NCBI GenBank assembly: GCA_037042185.1
Contig: JAXQJY010000033.1
Location: 496,001 to 560,000, forward strand
Length of the DNA stretch: 64,000 bases
Source: Sordariomycetes sp. S80-01Y
Taxonomy: Eukaryota > Ascomycota > Sordariomycetes
Direction of reading: 5' to 3'
Part shown: positions 1-11,382 of the stretch, piece by piece
Position numbering within the stretch: position 1 is the first letter of the stretch
Layout of the letters: every line of letters starts with the position of its first letter
Program-made: the position numbers and the translations under genes
Notes under the pieces: model-generated
Told to the model about the DNA's origin: nothing
What the model saw: only the letters and a program-made list of their open reading frames with translations
Databases searched by the model: none

Positions 1-682
1 GTAGCTTCTGGGAGAATGTACTTGATCAAGGTGTTGACGAGGTTGAGTTGATGCCACACGCTGCTCTGGAGATGTCTGAAATAGGTGGAAGGCGTATGGC
101 AGGGATGGTGTAGTCGACTTCCGAATCGAGTCACTGGTGACCACGTCAAGACAGGCGCGCTGCTCACAGTGCAACCTGTCCAGACACGTCGGAGATCAAG
201 ACGAGCAGGAAATAAGTCACAGCCGGCCCGGTGTAAATGATGCTCGAGACCGGCAGGCTGGCACAGACCCGGGCCGGTCGTGGGGTAGCGCGCAGCGATA
301 CGTCGGAGGGGACGCCGATAGCCATTGTCCATATCTCGTCCCCTCGTGGTTTGATGACAGCCGGAGCCACTGAGCGTTCGCCATGCCCTGGCTGGGAGTG
401 GAGGACCAGATTGGACTAGACCACTTTCCAACAAGCTCTGTGCTCCATTGGCTGCCTTTTTATCTATTCTGGAGATTCGAATGCGGTGGAGTCAGTGGAG
501 CGATATCAAACCTGGGGTAGCGAAGCAGAACGCCGGTAATCCAACAACTGTACCATGCGGCATAAGAAGGTTCCGTCAGGTCTTCGAAACGATGCTTTGC
601 TCTGTCACTCTCACCTTCCAGGCATTTACTCCTCGGAAACGTACATCGACCATTGTCTACTTCTGCTGCGGCGCTTGACACC
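1..682. other. Left edge, no gene seen
   Basis: There is no credible coding exon here. The short open frames lack splice logic and recognisable products. The last part presumably holds the promoter and leader of the MFS gene that follows. A reverse CCAAT box (ATTGG) lies near 448. The leftmost 150 bp could be the upstream region of a gene running leftwards off the window, but nothing shows this directly. Confidence 0.5.
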
Positions 683-2254
683 ATGGCCGACATCAAGCCC
701 GCTCCCACCAATACGGGTCGCTCCACGGTAGAGGGCGAGACTGAGGTCGTGGGCGACCTGAAGGCCAACCTCTCCGAGCATGATCTGCAGCTCGAAAGAG
801 CGTTGAGAGACTATGTGCCTGGCTCGGACGCCGAGAAGCGTCTCGTGCGCAAGTTGGACCTCTTCATGATGCCTACGCTGTGGATCATGTATATCCTGGC
901 TTACATTGATCGGCAAAACATTGTGAGACTATAATCGGACAACGTTGCTTAGTGCGTAGCTAACTGACTGCAGGGGAATGCTAGAGTGGCTGGTATGGGC
1001 GACGACCTGAAAATCAGCGACTCGGAGTACGCCATGCTCCTGTCCATCTTCTTCATCGGCTACCTCATCTGCGAGGTGCCGTCCAACCTCATCCTGACCC
1101 GGTCCCGTCCGTCCTGGTACCTCCCGGGCATCATGATTGTCTGGGGCACCGTCTGCTCGTGCATGTCGGCGGCGCGCAACTACGAGGGCATGCTCGCCAT
1201 GCGCTTCTTCCTCGGATGCATCGAGGCCGGCTTCTTCCCGGGCGTGCTGTACCTCATGACGTGCTGGTACAAGAAGGCCGAGATCGGGAAGCGCTTCTCC
1301 ATCTTCTTCACCGCGTCCGTCTTCTCGGGCGCCCTCAGCGGCCTGCTGGCCGGGGCCATCACGAGCAGCATGGAGGGCGTCCACGGGATGCGAGGCTGGC
1401 GCTGGCTGTACCTGATCGAGGGCGTCGTCACCGTCGGCTGCGCCATCGTGTTCAAGTTCGTGCTGCTCGACTTCCCCGAGACGGCGAGCAGGAAGCTGAG
1501 CCTCGAGGAGCGCCAGCTCGCGGCCGTGCGCATGATGCACGACCGCAGCACCACGGCGGCTCGACACGGCACCAAGCTCACGCACTGGCAGGCCATCAAG
1601 GCCGCCTTCGCGGACCCGCGCACCTACGTCTTCACGCTCCTCTTCGTCATGGACCTGGGATCCTGCACCATCTCGTACTTCATCCCCACCATCGTGGCCG
1701 AGATGGGCTACGCGAGCACCACGGCCCAGTACATGACCATCCCCATCTGGATGGTGGGCGCCGTCTTCCTCGTCGTGCTGTCCTGGACGGCCGACCGCAC
1801 GGGGGACCGCGTCTGGCACGTGGCCGGCTGCCTGTTCCTGAGCTTCGCCTGCACCATCGTCTGCGTCGCCGTCAGCAACGCCACGGTGCAGTACGTGATG
1901 CTGTGCTTCTACATTGCCGGGCTCTACACGGCGCTTCCGCTCATCCTCAACTGGGCGTCCGAGGTCATCTCCCTGCCGGCGGAGAAGCGCGCCGTCGTCG
2001 TCGCCTTCGTCAACTCGGTCGGCAACCTGTCCGCCGTCTACGGCAGCCGCCTCTGGCCCGCGAGCGACGGGCCGCAGTTCGTGACGGGCTTCGCGACGAC
2101 GGGTGCCTTCACAGGCTTCGGCACGATTCTTGCCATCGCCATTCCCTTCCTGTTCAAGCTGTTCCCTGCCGAGGGGAGGACCAAGGCTGAGAGGGAGATC
2201 TTGGAGCGTGAGCAGGCTCAGCTGGAGCTCCGGGGCGAGACCGGGGAGGTTTAG
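683..2254 (+). CDS. MFS transporter, allantoate permease (Dal5)-like anion:cation symporter
   Basis: Predicted plasma-membrane uptake carrier of the anion:cation symporter branch of the major facilitator superfamily, whose members import small organic anions such as allantoate, nicotinate or vitamins. Exons are 683-922 and 974-2254, giving 506 aa. The 51-nt intron (GTGAGA..CTGCAG) joins DRQNI to GNARVAGM, which restores the hallmark end of helix 1 (YILAYIDRQNIGNARVAG). About 12 hydrophobic segments follow, with the loop WTADRTGDR between the two halves and GWRWLYLIEG near helix 6. The ATG at 683 sits in a good context (GACACCATGG); an upstream in-frame GTG was not used. The next gene is an ABC transporter on the same strand, but each has its own promoter region. 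The substrate cannot be told from sequence. Confidence 0.88.
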
Positions 2255-3007
2255 AGACGATCTCCCGTCCCTCGAAAACAAAAGCCCCTTATCGTCAGTG
2301 CGAGCGGATCTGCTCACTCGGGGATGAACGATGTTACTAGATACCTAAATAGGCTTAGCTGTGAGGATTCGGGATCTCAATATGTCAGCACATTCCAATA
2401 CATGATGCGAATAAGCAGCCGTCGTCGAATTTGCGCGGCTGCCTGCGCGGGTGACCTCAGCTACTGAAGTAATATCTTGAGGATCCGAGTCCATTCCAGA
2501 CCCCAAAGGGCCCAAAGGGGAGCAAAGCTTATTATTGTTGTCTACAGCGCAGCACAGCCACTGAAGGTCGTCCGTTCTGGTCCGTGGTGGTTGCAAACAG
2601 CGCCGGCTGCTCGGCGACCCACCCTGTAGTCGCCGAAGAGACTGCCCCACCCGCCCGAGGGCCCGTGTAAGTCGGGGACCTCGAGGCCGTGAGGACGCCG
2701 ACCGTCCGTAGCGCTTAGGGTGCAGTGTCTGCAGTATCGCATCTCACAGGGCTGAAGGATTTTCGACGACTCGGGCTCTTGTTCGTCGGCGATCCCAGCC
2801 GTCAGGTAGACACCGAGACAGCAATGAAGCACTTAAGCCGTCGCCGAATCCCCTACCGTGGTGATGGTGTCGGATCTACGTGCCGTGAAAGGATATGTCA
2901 GCCTTGATTGCTTCGTATATAACCCTTTGTTCGCTGCCCCCTTGCGCCTGACCGTCATTATAGAGTGACCAAACACATTCACAAAGAGATACTCACATTA
3001 CCTGCTG
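2255..3007. other. Intergenic region between the MFS and ABC genes
   Basis: Holds the 3' end of the MFS transcript and the promoter of the ABC gene. The only clear element is a TATA box at 2916-2922. The small open frames here look like chance. Confidence 0.6.
2916..2922 (+). promoter_or_regulatory. TATA box of the ABC transporter gene
   Basis: A perfect TATATAA lies 86 bp before the start codon at 3008, followed by a pyrimidine-rich stretch suited to transcription initiation. Its spacing fits a focused, inducible promoter. Use is inferred, not shown. Confidence 0.5.
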
Positions 3008-4950
3008 ATGAACAACATGCAAACACCGACGTCAGACGTCGAGCTCGCGCAGCTCCCCGCGCAGCACCTCGTCAACGATGTCGTCGATACCTTTTCCTGG
3101 TCAGACCTGACCGTCACCGTCAAGGACCGCAAGACAAAGGGCGATCTCTCCATCCTTTCCGACGCCTCAGGCATAGTCCACGCGGGCGAGATGCTCGCCA
3201 TCATGGGCCCCTCCGGCTCGGGCAAGACGACCCTCCTGAACTCGCTCGCGCACAGAGTCGCGGCTGCGGGGGCACGCTCCTCAGGCAAGATCATGGTGAA
3301 TAACCAGGAGGCGTCCACGGGCACCATACGGGACCTCTCCGTATACGTCGAGCAGGAAGACGCCCTGATCGGCAGCATCACCGTCCGCGAGACGATGGCC
3401 TTTGCGGCCAGGCTTGCACTTCCTAGCAACATCTCGAGGAAGGAGGCTTTTCAGCGAGTGGACGACCTTATTGCTAGCTTCGGACTGCAGTCCCGCGTCG
3501 ACACCATCGTCGGCACGCCCCTGAAGAAGGGCCTGAGCGGTGGTCAGAAGAAGAGGCTCTGCATTGCGAGCCGGCTGATCACCAACCCCAAGATCCTCTT
3601 CCTCGATGAGCCCACCAGCGGCTTGGACTCGGCCATGAGCGGTGAGCTCATCCGCTACATCAAGGAGGTGGCCGTCAGGAACCAGGTACGTTTACCTCGG
3701 CCACGTCAGTTCGCGGGCAGCGCGCTAACGAGTCCCAGCTCATCGTGATATCCTCCATCCACCAGCCCTCGACGTCAACGTACCAGCACTTTGACAAGCT
3801 GGCCCTCATGACCCAGGGCAGGACGTGCTACTTTGGCCGCATCGACAGCGTCTTGGGCTACTTTGCGCGGATCGGATACCCCGTCCCCGCGGCCACCAAC
3901 CCGGCCGAGTTCATGCTGGATCTCATCAACACCGATCTCGACAAGAACGGCGAGGTCAAGAGCCGCACGCAGCGGTGTATTGAAGCGTGGTCCAGCTCGG
4001 ATGAATCCCGCGCCCTTGCATCCGCCATCCACCAGGCCGCCACGACACCCTCCAAGACGGATCTGTCGCGGCTGACGCTCCCGAAACCGCACTCCTGGAT
4101 GATCCCCCTCACCCTCGTCCACCGCATGTGGATAAAGTCTCGCCGCGACGTCGTCGTGTACGGCATCCGTGTCGCCATGTACCTCGGCCTCGCCATCATG
4201 ATGGGCACCGTGTTCCTTAGGTTCGGCGACGAGCAAAAATACATCCAGCCCTACATCAACGCCATCTTCTTCGGCGGCGCCTTCATGTCCTTCATGGCCG
4301 TGGCGTACGTGCCCGCCTTCCTGGAGGACCTGTCCACCTTCCAGCTCGAGCGCGCCAACGGGCTGGTGACGCCTCTGCCCTTCATGCTCGCCAACTTCGT
4401 CATCGGCCTGCCGTTCCTGTTCATCATTGCGGTGCTCTTCTCCGTGGTGGCGTACTGGCTCACCGGCTTCCACGCCGACGGCAAGGCCTTCATGATGTGG
4501 GTGCTTTGGCTGTTCCTCGATCTCGTGGCCGCCGAGTCCCTCGTCGTTCTCGTCTCCAGCATCGCGCCCATCTTCGTCGTGTCCCTGGCCATCACGGCCT
4601 TCGCCAACGGACTCTGGATGGCTGTGGGCGGCTTCCTCGTGCCCCTGACCATCCTGAACGTGTTCTGGAAGTACGTCTTCCACTACATCAACTACCAGGC
4701 GTACGTGTTCAAGGGAATGATGGTCAACGAATTCCAGGACCGCCAATACAACTGCGCCGGCGGCCCGGGAGGCTACCAGTGCGCGTACGGAGGCGATCTG
4801 AACGCGCAGGGCAAGATCCGTGGCGTAGATGTGCTGCGCGCTTTCGACATCGACACGGGCCTCGAGGGTACCTGGTTGGGTATCATGGTGGGCATCATTG
4901 CTGGATACAGGATCTTGGGGTATCTCGCACTTCGCTTTTTGAGGAAGTAG
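3008..4950 (+). CDS. ABCG-family half-size ABC transporter
   Basis: ATP-driven membrane exporter of the White/ABCG half-transporter type, which works as a dimer. Exons are 3008-3685 and 3739-4950 (intron 53 nt), giving 629 aa. The join restores NQ-LIVISSIHQP, the H-loop region. The nucleotide-binding domain comes first: Walker A GPSGSGKT at residues 67-74, signature LSGGQ at 176-180, Walker B ILFLDEP with D200 and E201, and the switch histidine in SSIHQPS. The C-terminal half carries about six membrane segments, and a cysteine-containing loop (YNCAGGPGGYQC) lies before the last one, as is usual in ABCG proteins. A single nucleotide-binding domain rules out a full-size PDR pump. Substrate unknown; efflux of lipids or toxic compounds is typical of the family. 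Confidence 0.9.
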
Positions 4951-6155
4951 GCGAGGGTTTTAGACGACGTGTTGGAAGAAAACGCAAGACTTCGACATGC
5001 ATTGGTATATGGGGATCCTGCGGTCTCTCGCATTTTCTTCTGTAAGATAGAGGGGGGATATTATTAGACAAGGCGTTAGAACAACAACACAACGTCTCGA
5101 TGTGTGCCGGCAGTTTGGGACTGGCACCGTGGCGCACTTCAGGGCTCAAGCCGACAAGTGGCTACCCTGCGCCCAATATTGGGAGTTGAAGTTTCAAAGC
5201 AGAGCAAAGTAATAAGCAATATGAGTAGCCTAATTCTTGAGAGACAGACGATAAGCCGATTTTGTGCATCCACACGTGCAACTTTTTGACAGCAGGCAGC
5301 ATTCTAAGTGCTGGAGACAATGCCGGGTTTGGACATGGGTTTGAGGTTGAAGGTGGTGCCCGGGACCTCAACGTTTTGAAGTGAAACGGGATCTAGCATT
5401 CTTCGCGTGTCTCTGCCGCCGCAACAAACCCATCAAATTTGGCACCGCATTCTCATTCACCTCGTGTCCGTTGTTGACGGTGCTGCGCAAGATATCAATG
5501 CCAGGGGGGGGACCCGAACATGCGAGCTGAACGCCACGATGGGCCACCAACAAAAGGGCAGACTCAGCGGCCGGCGCAGCAGGCGATGCGGCTATCGCCC
5601 CAACCTTAATGCCCTCCGTCGCCGTGGCAGGCGGGCTGTTGGCCGTGGTTAAGGTTTAAGCGTGCCTGATCCGCAGGGCCAGAAGCCACGCTAATGACCA
5701 CGGCCATCAGACACAGCGGGTCTTTGGTGTCTCATCTGAGGAGAATGCCGTTCGCTGATCACGGTCCGGTGTACTCCGTAGCGAAGCTGGATAACAAAGC
5801 TGTGCGGAGCCAGCCTGGCACCGAGCACACAGCGCATAGCGCACAGCGCACAGCACGGGCTTGTGCATAACCAGCCCGTCCTCGAAAAAGGATGGCAGAG
5901 GCGCACCTGCAGGCATGGATGCGACTCGCGAAGGCGGGATGGAATTCGCGATCCGCTGCAATTAGGGCGATCTAGCGTCGGCCTCAGTGCTGACTCTGCT
6001 GGGAGGGCCTGGACTGGGGGTTCCCTGGGGTCTGATTGGCCGGGCCTCGGATGCATCCCATTCCCCAGCTCCCACTGCTCCACTGCGACCCGCTGTCTTT
6101 CAGCCCGAACCCGAGCCCGAGACCTCACAGAGACGGCAGGCCGACGGGGGGGAAA

Positions 6156-6192
6156 CGAGGACAAGGAGGACGAGGAGGACGAGGAGGACGAG
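6156..6192 (+). repeat. GAGGAGGAC-type short tandem repeat
   Basis: About four copies of a 9-bp GAGGAGGAC-like unit, the first one altered. It lies in the non-coding region before the kinase gene and is strand-asymmetric (purines on +). Confidence 0.6.
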
Positions 6193-6287
6193 ACCAACGC
6201 AGAGACGTGCATCGAGGTGCAGATGCGCGAGTCCCGGCCTGCCAGGTGGTGCAACGCTGGGGTGGTTCGAGCACCCAAGGCAACTTT

Positions 6288-6301
6288 ACCTTACCTAAGG
6301 T
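6288..6301. repeat. Short perfect inverted repeat
   Basis: ACCTTA and TAAGGT arms of 6 bp flank a 2-bp CC centre. Related TACCTAA and CCTAGGTA words occur near 11645 and 31335 in other intergenic DNA. It may be a factor-binding site; no factor is assigned. Confidence 0.4.
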
Positions 6302-6902
6302 GCCAATACTAAGAAAGTCATTATTACTGTGCTCTACTTCAATTCCACCGAGTGTGTCGAAGGTCCTCTGCTTCTGCAGCGCACGATCTGCAACAGAGAC
6401 AATTGCCTGCGCACTGCCTCTTTACTACCAGAGTCCCGTCAGCAGCACAGACGCTGGCGTTGCACCCCGATGCTGCACCTCTCCAGCCTCTAATTGAATG
6501 CACGCGTGAGACAGTGGCAGCGCCCCAGCAAACGCAGACCCTGCACGCGGATCAGTCGGTCCCTGAACCTTCGGGGTCGAGAACGCTCTTGGCACCGATC
6601 ACGCCGCTGTGGACTCCTCAGCACTGCAGCAGCACCTTTACATTCTGCCATTGTCCTTCGAGTCTCCTTCCGTCAAACTATTCGAGTCGTCTGGCGTTTC
6701 CCGCGAAAGCCCTCCTCGCATCCTTTTGGCTTCCTTCTCGAGGACCATAGGCTTCTTCGCATTGGCCAAGCCGTTTAATCGACTCTTGCGACGATCTCTC
6801 CCACATTGCCGAACCTGAGGCTGTGCACCCCATCCCGACGACGGCGCCGCGCTCTCCCAACCGCCCCGAGACTCGTTTCACGACCAGGAAGACAGTCAAT
6901 CA

Positions 6903-7048
6903 ATGTAGCGACTGGGAATCGAAGCTCCAATAGAAAGGGCGGAAACATGCGGCCCCGAGGAACGCACCTCGACTCCCACCGCCGCACCCACCTCAACGAA
7001 CGATGCGCGTCGCAATCCGCGAACAGCTCGCCCTCTTCGTCCTCGTAG
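6903..7048 (+). promoter_or_regulatory. Upstream start codons in the SLN1-like leader (start-stop and overlapping uORF)
   Basis: An ATG followed at once by TAG sits at 6903-6908. A second upstream ATG at 6947 opens a 33-codon frame that ends at 7048, 43 nt past the first base of the kinase start codon at 7003. If the transcript begins upstream, ribosomes must get past both. The transcript start is unknown. Confidence 0.45.
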
Positions 7049-10000
7049 CTGTCCTCGTCGCCCTCACCGTTGTGGCCGTTCCGACATGGCTTTACGTCAA
7101 CGATCACATTGCCAGCAACCTGCGTCGCGGGCTCTCGCTCACGGCAAGCCTCAAGGCTTCGAGGATTACGTCCCAGCTGGAGCTGATACAGACGAGCTGC
7201 TACACCATCAGCAGCAGATTGTTGATCCAAGACGCTTTGCAGTCCTACTATGATACGGGCGACGCAGAGTGGAATGGCGCTTCCATCGACCTAACTAGTG
7301 CGCTGAGCGTTGGGGCGAATACCGGCCTGCTGCAGGCCAGGATATTCCCAAGGAATACGACGGGTCCCGAGCGTGCGCTGCTGAACGTCACCTCGTTGAA
7401 CGCGGAGCCGATCGTGCTGCCGTACGCTGCGCCAAATGGATCCGAAGTGCGCTTGGGCGACCCAGAATATGGGTATCCTCCGAACCTGTATCCCAACATC
7501 ACCTACATCGATCTCGACCGCGCGAACAGCATACGGCCAGATGTCCAGGCAATGGCTGCCGAGGCTTTCCCAGGAGTTTGGATATCTCAAGACGGGGGCT
7601 TGCTGCTGGGGCCGCTGGTGCTCAACGAGACGACGGCGTTGCTCAGCGTGTCTGTTCCTATCAGGGACAACCGCGATGCCTTTATTCTGGGGTACATGAC
7701 GGTCGTGGCCATAGCGGACTCTATCATTGACGTTGCAGAGTCCAGGGAAGGGTTGGACGGAAGCGGCGTTGTCCTCATCATCGGTTCTACCAACCCGTGG
7801 AACCGCTACAACGACGAGGACATGCCTAGCAACGACACATATGCGCCTAGCAAGGAACACATGGCTGACGTGCCCGTTCATTTCGTTCTACCGCCTACCG
7901 ACAAGCACGGCGGAGACGAACGACACTCGAAACACCAACTCGCGGACGGGACGGCAGACCACCCCTTCTTGGTGAAGCAGTATCCCGCGTTGTTGGAGAC
8001 GTTGACGCAACAAAACGACGCTGTCAATAACGCCAGCGCCAAGCTGAAGACGCACAATGAGCAGGGCTACGGAGTCTCAGTCGGCTTTGCTCGGACGCAG
8101 ACGTCGTTAGCGAACTGGACAGTCATCGTGGAGAAGTCGCAAGAAGAGGCTTACGAGCCTATTCGCACGTTGCGAAACATCCTCCTTGGCACCGTATTTG
8201 GTACTGCCGGACTTCTCCTTCTCATTGTGTTCCCCATGGCGCACTTCAGCGTCCTGCCGATCCGGAAGTTGAAATCCGCCACGGAGAAGTCGGTCAATCC
8301 GCCGGGATGGGATGATTCTTTTTCGGAGTCAAGCGAGTATGAGCCTGACGATAGTCCGGGATCTGGCTCGGGAAGGATGTCCAGCAAATCGAAGAAGGGC
8401 TTCATGACGACCATTTCGAGGTTGATCAAGGGCAACCCTGTCAGACCTACCGAGCGCGACCATGCAAGGCGGATGTTCAAGATTCCTGGCAAGGTTGACG
8501 ATCGGAAACATCTCATCACAGACGAGCTTACGGAGCTGACCAAGACATTCAATGACATGAGTGATGAGCTCGTCAAGCAATACATGTCCCTCGATGAGAA
8601 GGTCGCCGAGCGGACGAAAGAGCTCAGTGAGAGCAAGAAGGCTGCCGAGGCGGCCAACGAGAGCAAGACTCTCTTCATCGCCAACATTTCGCACGAACTG
8701 AAGACGCCGTTAAACGCAATCCTGGGCCTCTGCGAAGTCTGCCTCAAGGAAGGGGAGGTGGCCCGGATCAAGGAGTCACTCAAAACCATTTACGAGTCCG
8801 GCGACCTCTTGCTGCATCTCCTCGAAGATCTCTTGAGCTTTTCAAAGAACCAGATCGGGCATCAGATTGCTTTCGAGCCCAAAGAGTTCCGCCTAGCAGA
8901 TGTTCGAACGCAGATTCTCTCCATCTTCGACAAACAGATTCGAGACCGCGATATTGACTTCACAGTCACCTTCATCAATACCCACGATGCACCATTGGAC
9001 GCCGATGAGGCCTTGCCGGAGAAGGAAGCTGTGCCCCACGATCCAAACTCGAAGCCGCCCAAACAACTGGAGACGATGCAGGTCTGGGGTGACCATCATC
9101 GGATTTTGCAGGTTATCATCAACCTTGTCAGCAACAGCCTGAAGTTCACCCCTCAGAAGGGCAAGGTCGAAGTAAGGATCAAATGCCTGGGCGAAGACCT
9201 CTCGGCGAAGCCGGAGGGCAACAGCCGCACGTCCTCGATACTTTCCAAGTCAAATTCGCGAAACTCGCGAAACGCTGGATCGAGATATCGTGGAGCTGGA
9301 GGCTCCGTCCAATCGGCCAGCACCGGGCAGGGCGGTCCAAACGGCTCTGTGCGAACACACACCGCTCTCGCAATCAACCCGATGGATCCGAAATCAGCAC
9401 CCCACATTCATATGGCGAACGACGGCGCGTCGACACCTCGCGGCGGACCGGGGAGCAGAGCATACGTCTTTGAGTTTGAGGTCGAGGACAATGGGCCTGG
9501 GATTCCTGAGAAGCTTCAGGATAAGGTGTTTGAGCCCTTCGTGCAGGCAGATGCTGCTCTGAGCAAGAAGTACGGCGGCACCGGGCTGGGTTTGAGCATC
9601 TGTCAGCAGTTGGCTGTGCTGATGGGTGGCTCAATTACACTCAGCAGTATAGAGGGGCTGGGGACGACATTTACGATGCATTTGCCGCTTCGATATGCCA
9701 GGAGCAGGTCTGGCAGCAACGCATCCTCGGCACTCCCGGGTGCTGCAACGTCAAATGCACCAGCCGAAGCAGTATCCTGCGTCACAGCTGGCGCTCCCTG
9801 CCCGCCCACGGATGTCAAGCCATCCTCGACAACGCCCCTCAACGCTCAGCCTCGCCTCGTCGGCCTCAGCCAGCCCTATTTCTCCGGTGCCGGCCATCTC
9901 AGCGACGCTCCTCCACTATCCACTCCTATAGTATCAGGCACTGGTGCTATAGTGCCCGGTCTCATCCAGAGCGACACGCCCAGCAAACTCCGCGTCCTCG

Positions 10001-10533
10001 TCGCAGACGACAACAAAATTAACGTCCAGGTCGTCCGGCAGATGCTCAAACAAGAGCACGTCCAAGACGTCACCGTAGCAAAGGACGGGCAGGAGGCTTA
10101 CGACCTTGTCAAGGGGACCATGGAGAGGAACCAACCCTACGACGTGATTTTCATGGACGTGCAAATGCCCAACGTCGACGGCATACAATCTACGCGCCTG
10201 ATCAGGGGAATAGGGTACACCAGCCCGATCGTGGCTCTGACAGCGTTCAGCGAGGAGAGCAATGTGAAGGATTGCATGGAGAGTGGAATGAATGAGTTTT
10301 TGGCGAAGCCCATTAAACGGCCAGCTCTGAAGCAAGTCCTGAAAAGGTTTGCTACCATTCCGGAAGAGCCGGAGATGGGCAGCAAGGGAGCGAAGCCAGA
10401 GCGATCACCGGATGAGAGGAAGAGAGACTCGGGTTTCAATGGACTTGGGGAGGACACAAGGCCAACGCCTTTCACGCCGCCTACCCATCATCATATCGAG
10501 GATATGACAAGAACCGACGGGACGTTGGGATGA
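7003..10533 (+). CDS. SLN1: Sln1-type hybrid histidine kinase (osmosensor)
   Basis: Plasma-membrane sensor kinase at the top of the Ypd1-Ssk1-Hog1 phosphorelay, known in fungi as group VI hybrid kinases (Sln1; TcsB in Aspergillus). Single exon, 1176 aa. TM1 is near residues 9-31, then comes an extracellular sensor of about 350 residues with many N-x-S/T sites, then TM2 near 391-411. HAMP-like halves PIRKL and ELTKTFNDMSDEL are separated by a Ser-rich linker of about 90 residues. The phospho-acceptor is H564 in ISHELKTPLNA, the N box is IINLVSNSLKF, and the G boxes include DNGPGIP and GGTGLGLS. The C-terminal receiver has LVADDN, the phosphorylated D1052 in MDVQMP, and the conserved K in LAKPIK. 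About 110 low-complexity residues separate the N box from the first G box. All catalytic motifs look intact. Confidence 0.93.
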   Translation: MRVAIREQLALFVLVAVLVALTVVAVPTWLYVNDHIASNLRRGLSLTASLKASRITSQLELIQTSCYTISSRLLIQDALQSYYDTGDAEWNGASIDLTSALSVGANTGLLQARIFPRNTTGPERALLNVTSLNAEPIVLPYAAPNGSEVRLGDPEYGYPPNLYPNITYIDLDRANSIRPDVQAMAAEAFPGVWISQDGGLLLGPLVLNETTALLSVSVPIRDNRDAFILGYMTVVAIADSIIDVAESREGLDGSGVVLIIGSTNPWNRYNDEDMPSNDTYAPSKEHMADVPVHFVLPPTDKHGGDERHSKHQLADGTADHPFLVKQYPALLETLTQQNDAVNNASAKLKTHNEQGYGVSVGFARTQTSLANWTVIVEKSQEEAYEPIRTLRNILLGTVFGTAGLLLLIVFPMAHFSVLPIRKLKSATEKSVNPPGWDDSFSESSEYEPDDSPGSGSGRMSSKSKKGFMTTISRLIKGNPVRPTERDHARRMFKIPGKVDDRKHLITDELTELTKTFNDMSDELVKQYMSLDEKVAERTKELSESKKAAEAANESKTLFIANISHELKTPLNAILGLCEVCLKEGEVARIKESLKTIYESGDLLLHLLEDLLSFSKNQIGHQIAFEPKEFRLADVRTQILSIFDKQIRDRDIDFTVTFINTHDAPLDADEALPEKEAVPHDPNSKPPKQLETMQVWGDHHRILQVIINLVSNSLKFTPQKGKVEVRIKCLGEDLSAKPEGNSRTSSILSKSNSRNSRNAGSRYRGAGGSVQSASTGQGGPNGSVRTHTALAINPMDPKSAPHIHMANDGASTPRGGPGSRAYVFEFEVEDNGPGIPEKLQDKVFEPFVQADAALSKKYGGTGLGLSICQQLAVLMGGSITLSSIEGLGTTFTMHLPLRYARSRSGSNASSALPGAATSNAPAEAVSCVTAGAPCPPTDVKPSSTTPLNAQPRLVGLSQPYFSGAGHLSDAPPLSTPIVSGTGAIVPGLIQSDTPSKLRVLVADDNKINVQVVRQMLKQEHVQDVTVAKDGQEAYDLVKGTMERNQPYDVIFMDVQMPNVDGIQSTRLIRGIGYTSPIVALTAFSEESNVKDCMESGMNEFLAKPIKRPALKQVLKRFATIPEEPEMGSKGAKPERSPDERKRDSGFNGLGEDTRPTPFTPPTHHHIEDMTRTDGTLG

Positions 10534-11362
10534 TTGGTAGGTCCCGGCATATTCCGACAGCAGCATGGACTGTCTGTCAAGTCCGGGACACCAGCAAGGC
10601 CCTTTCGACACGACAACATATTCTATACAACTTATAATCACGGCGCGATGTTATATTCCGAGGGAACGGTTTGGGCAGCAAGGCGTTATTTACGCGGGAT
10701 CTTCTTTATGTTTTGGTCTGGGAAAGGACTTAAAAAGGAGTCAGACAGCACTCCGAGGGCACAATCGTTTAGCCCTTTTCGATGATATCCAAGTGCCTGG
10801 CAGCGAGTTGCGGGATACTCCTCGGCACTTTCGGCGTTTGTTGGAGGATACGCAGGAGGGGATTAAGCTGTACATAGGATCACGTGTTCAAGAATTATGC
10901 TGCAGTCAAGAGACTGAACAGCAATTAAGTGAGAAATCAGGCATGCAAGACCCAGCTCTCGTCGCACATAGCGATCGCTCGTAGCTCGTCTCTCGTCCAT
11001 GCCTGGAGTCGGCTCTCCACGAACAAGGTTGCATGCATCTGCACCTCCCGTCGTCTTGACACCACCTGAAATCGGTACCATACGCGTACTGGCCCCCATT
11101 TCGTTCAGAGGTACCCTGAACCTAGCCTAGTGACAGAACCAAGACCGAGCTCGCTGTCATCACTCGCAGCGACAAAACAGTGCTTTACGTGTGGTTGTGA
11201 GGGACCATCGAGGCGTCGAGCCCCTGTGCTGCGAGTCGCATGAGATAGCTCGACATCCCTGTAAGCCAAGCCAAGACCCCCTTCTTCCAGCGGGTTGGAA
11301 CCTGCCAATGCTACGGCGCCGTGGGAGCGGAAACTTGGAATGAGGTGGCCACCGAGCAGACC

Positions 11363-11382
11363 AAGTCAAGTCAAGTCAAGTC
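11363..11382 (+). repeat. Pentanucleotide repeat (AAGTC)4
   Basis: Four perfect AAGTC units in non-coding DNA about 600 bp before the PLD1 start. Probably a microsatellite. Confidence 0.75.

Larger units (their letters stand above)
4951..7002. other. Long region upstream of the Sln1-like kinase
   Basis: No convincing gene in about 2 kb. The several open frames of 80-195 codons on both strands are rich in Ser, Pro and Arg and match nothing recognisable. The second half is pyrimidine-rich and probably holds the promoter and a long 5' leader of the kinase gene. It contains a purine-rich repeat (6156-6192), an inverted repeat (6288-6301) and upstream ATGs (6903, 6947). Confidence 0.55.

Noticed and set aside
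929-2317. 462-codon open frame antisense to the MFS transporter
   Set aside because: Produced by GC-rich third positions of the sense gene. The product is Asp-, Glu-, Arg- and His-rich with no family features, and the sense gene is clear.
3775-4746. 323-codon antisense frame in the ABC transporter
   Set aside because: Same codon-bias shadow; composition is repetitive His, Glu and Gly.
683-4950. MFS plus ABC pair as part of a secondary-metabolite cluster
   Set aside because: No synthase, tailoring enzyme or cluster regulator lies within the window; the rightward neighbours are core genes.
5691-6497. Several frames of 150-195 codons before the Sln1-like gene
   Set aside because: They overlap on both strands, are low in complexity, and lie in a region that looks like promoter and leader.
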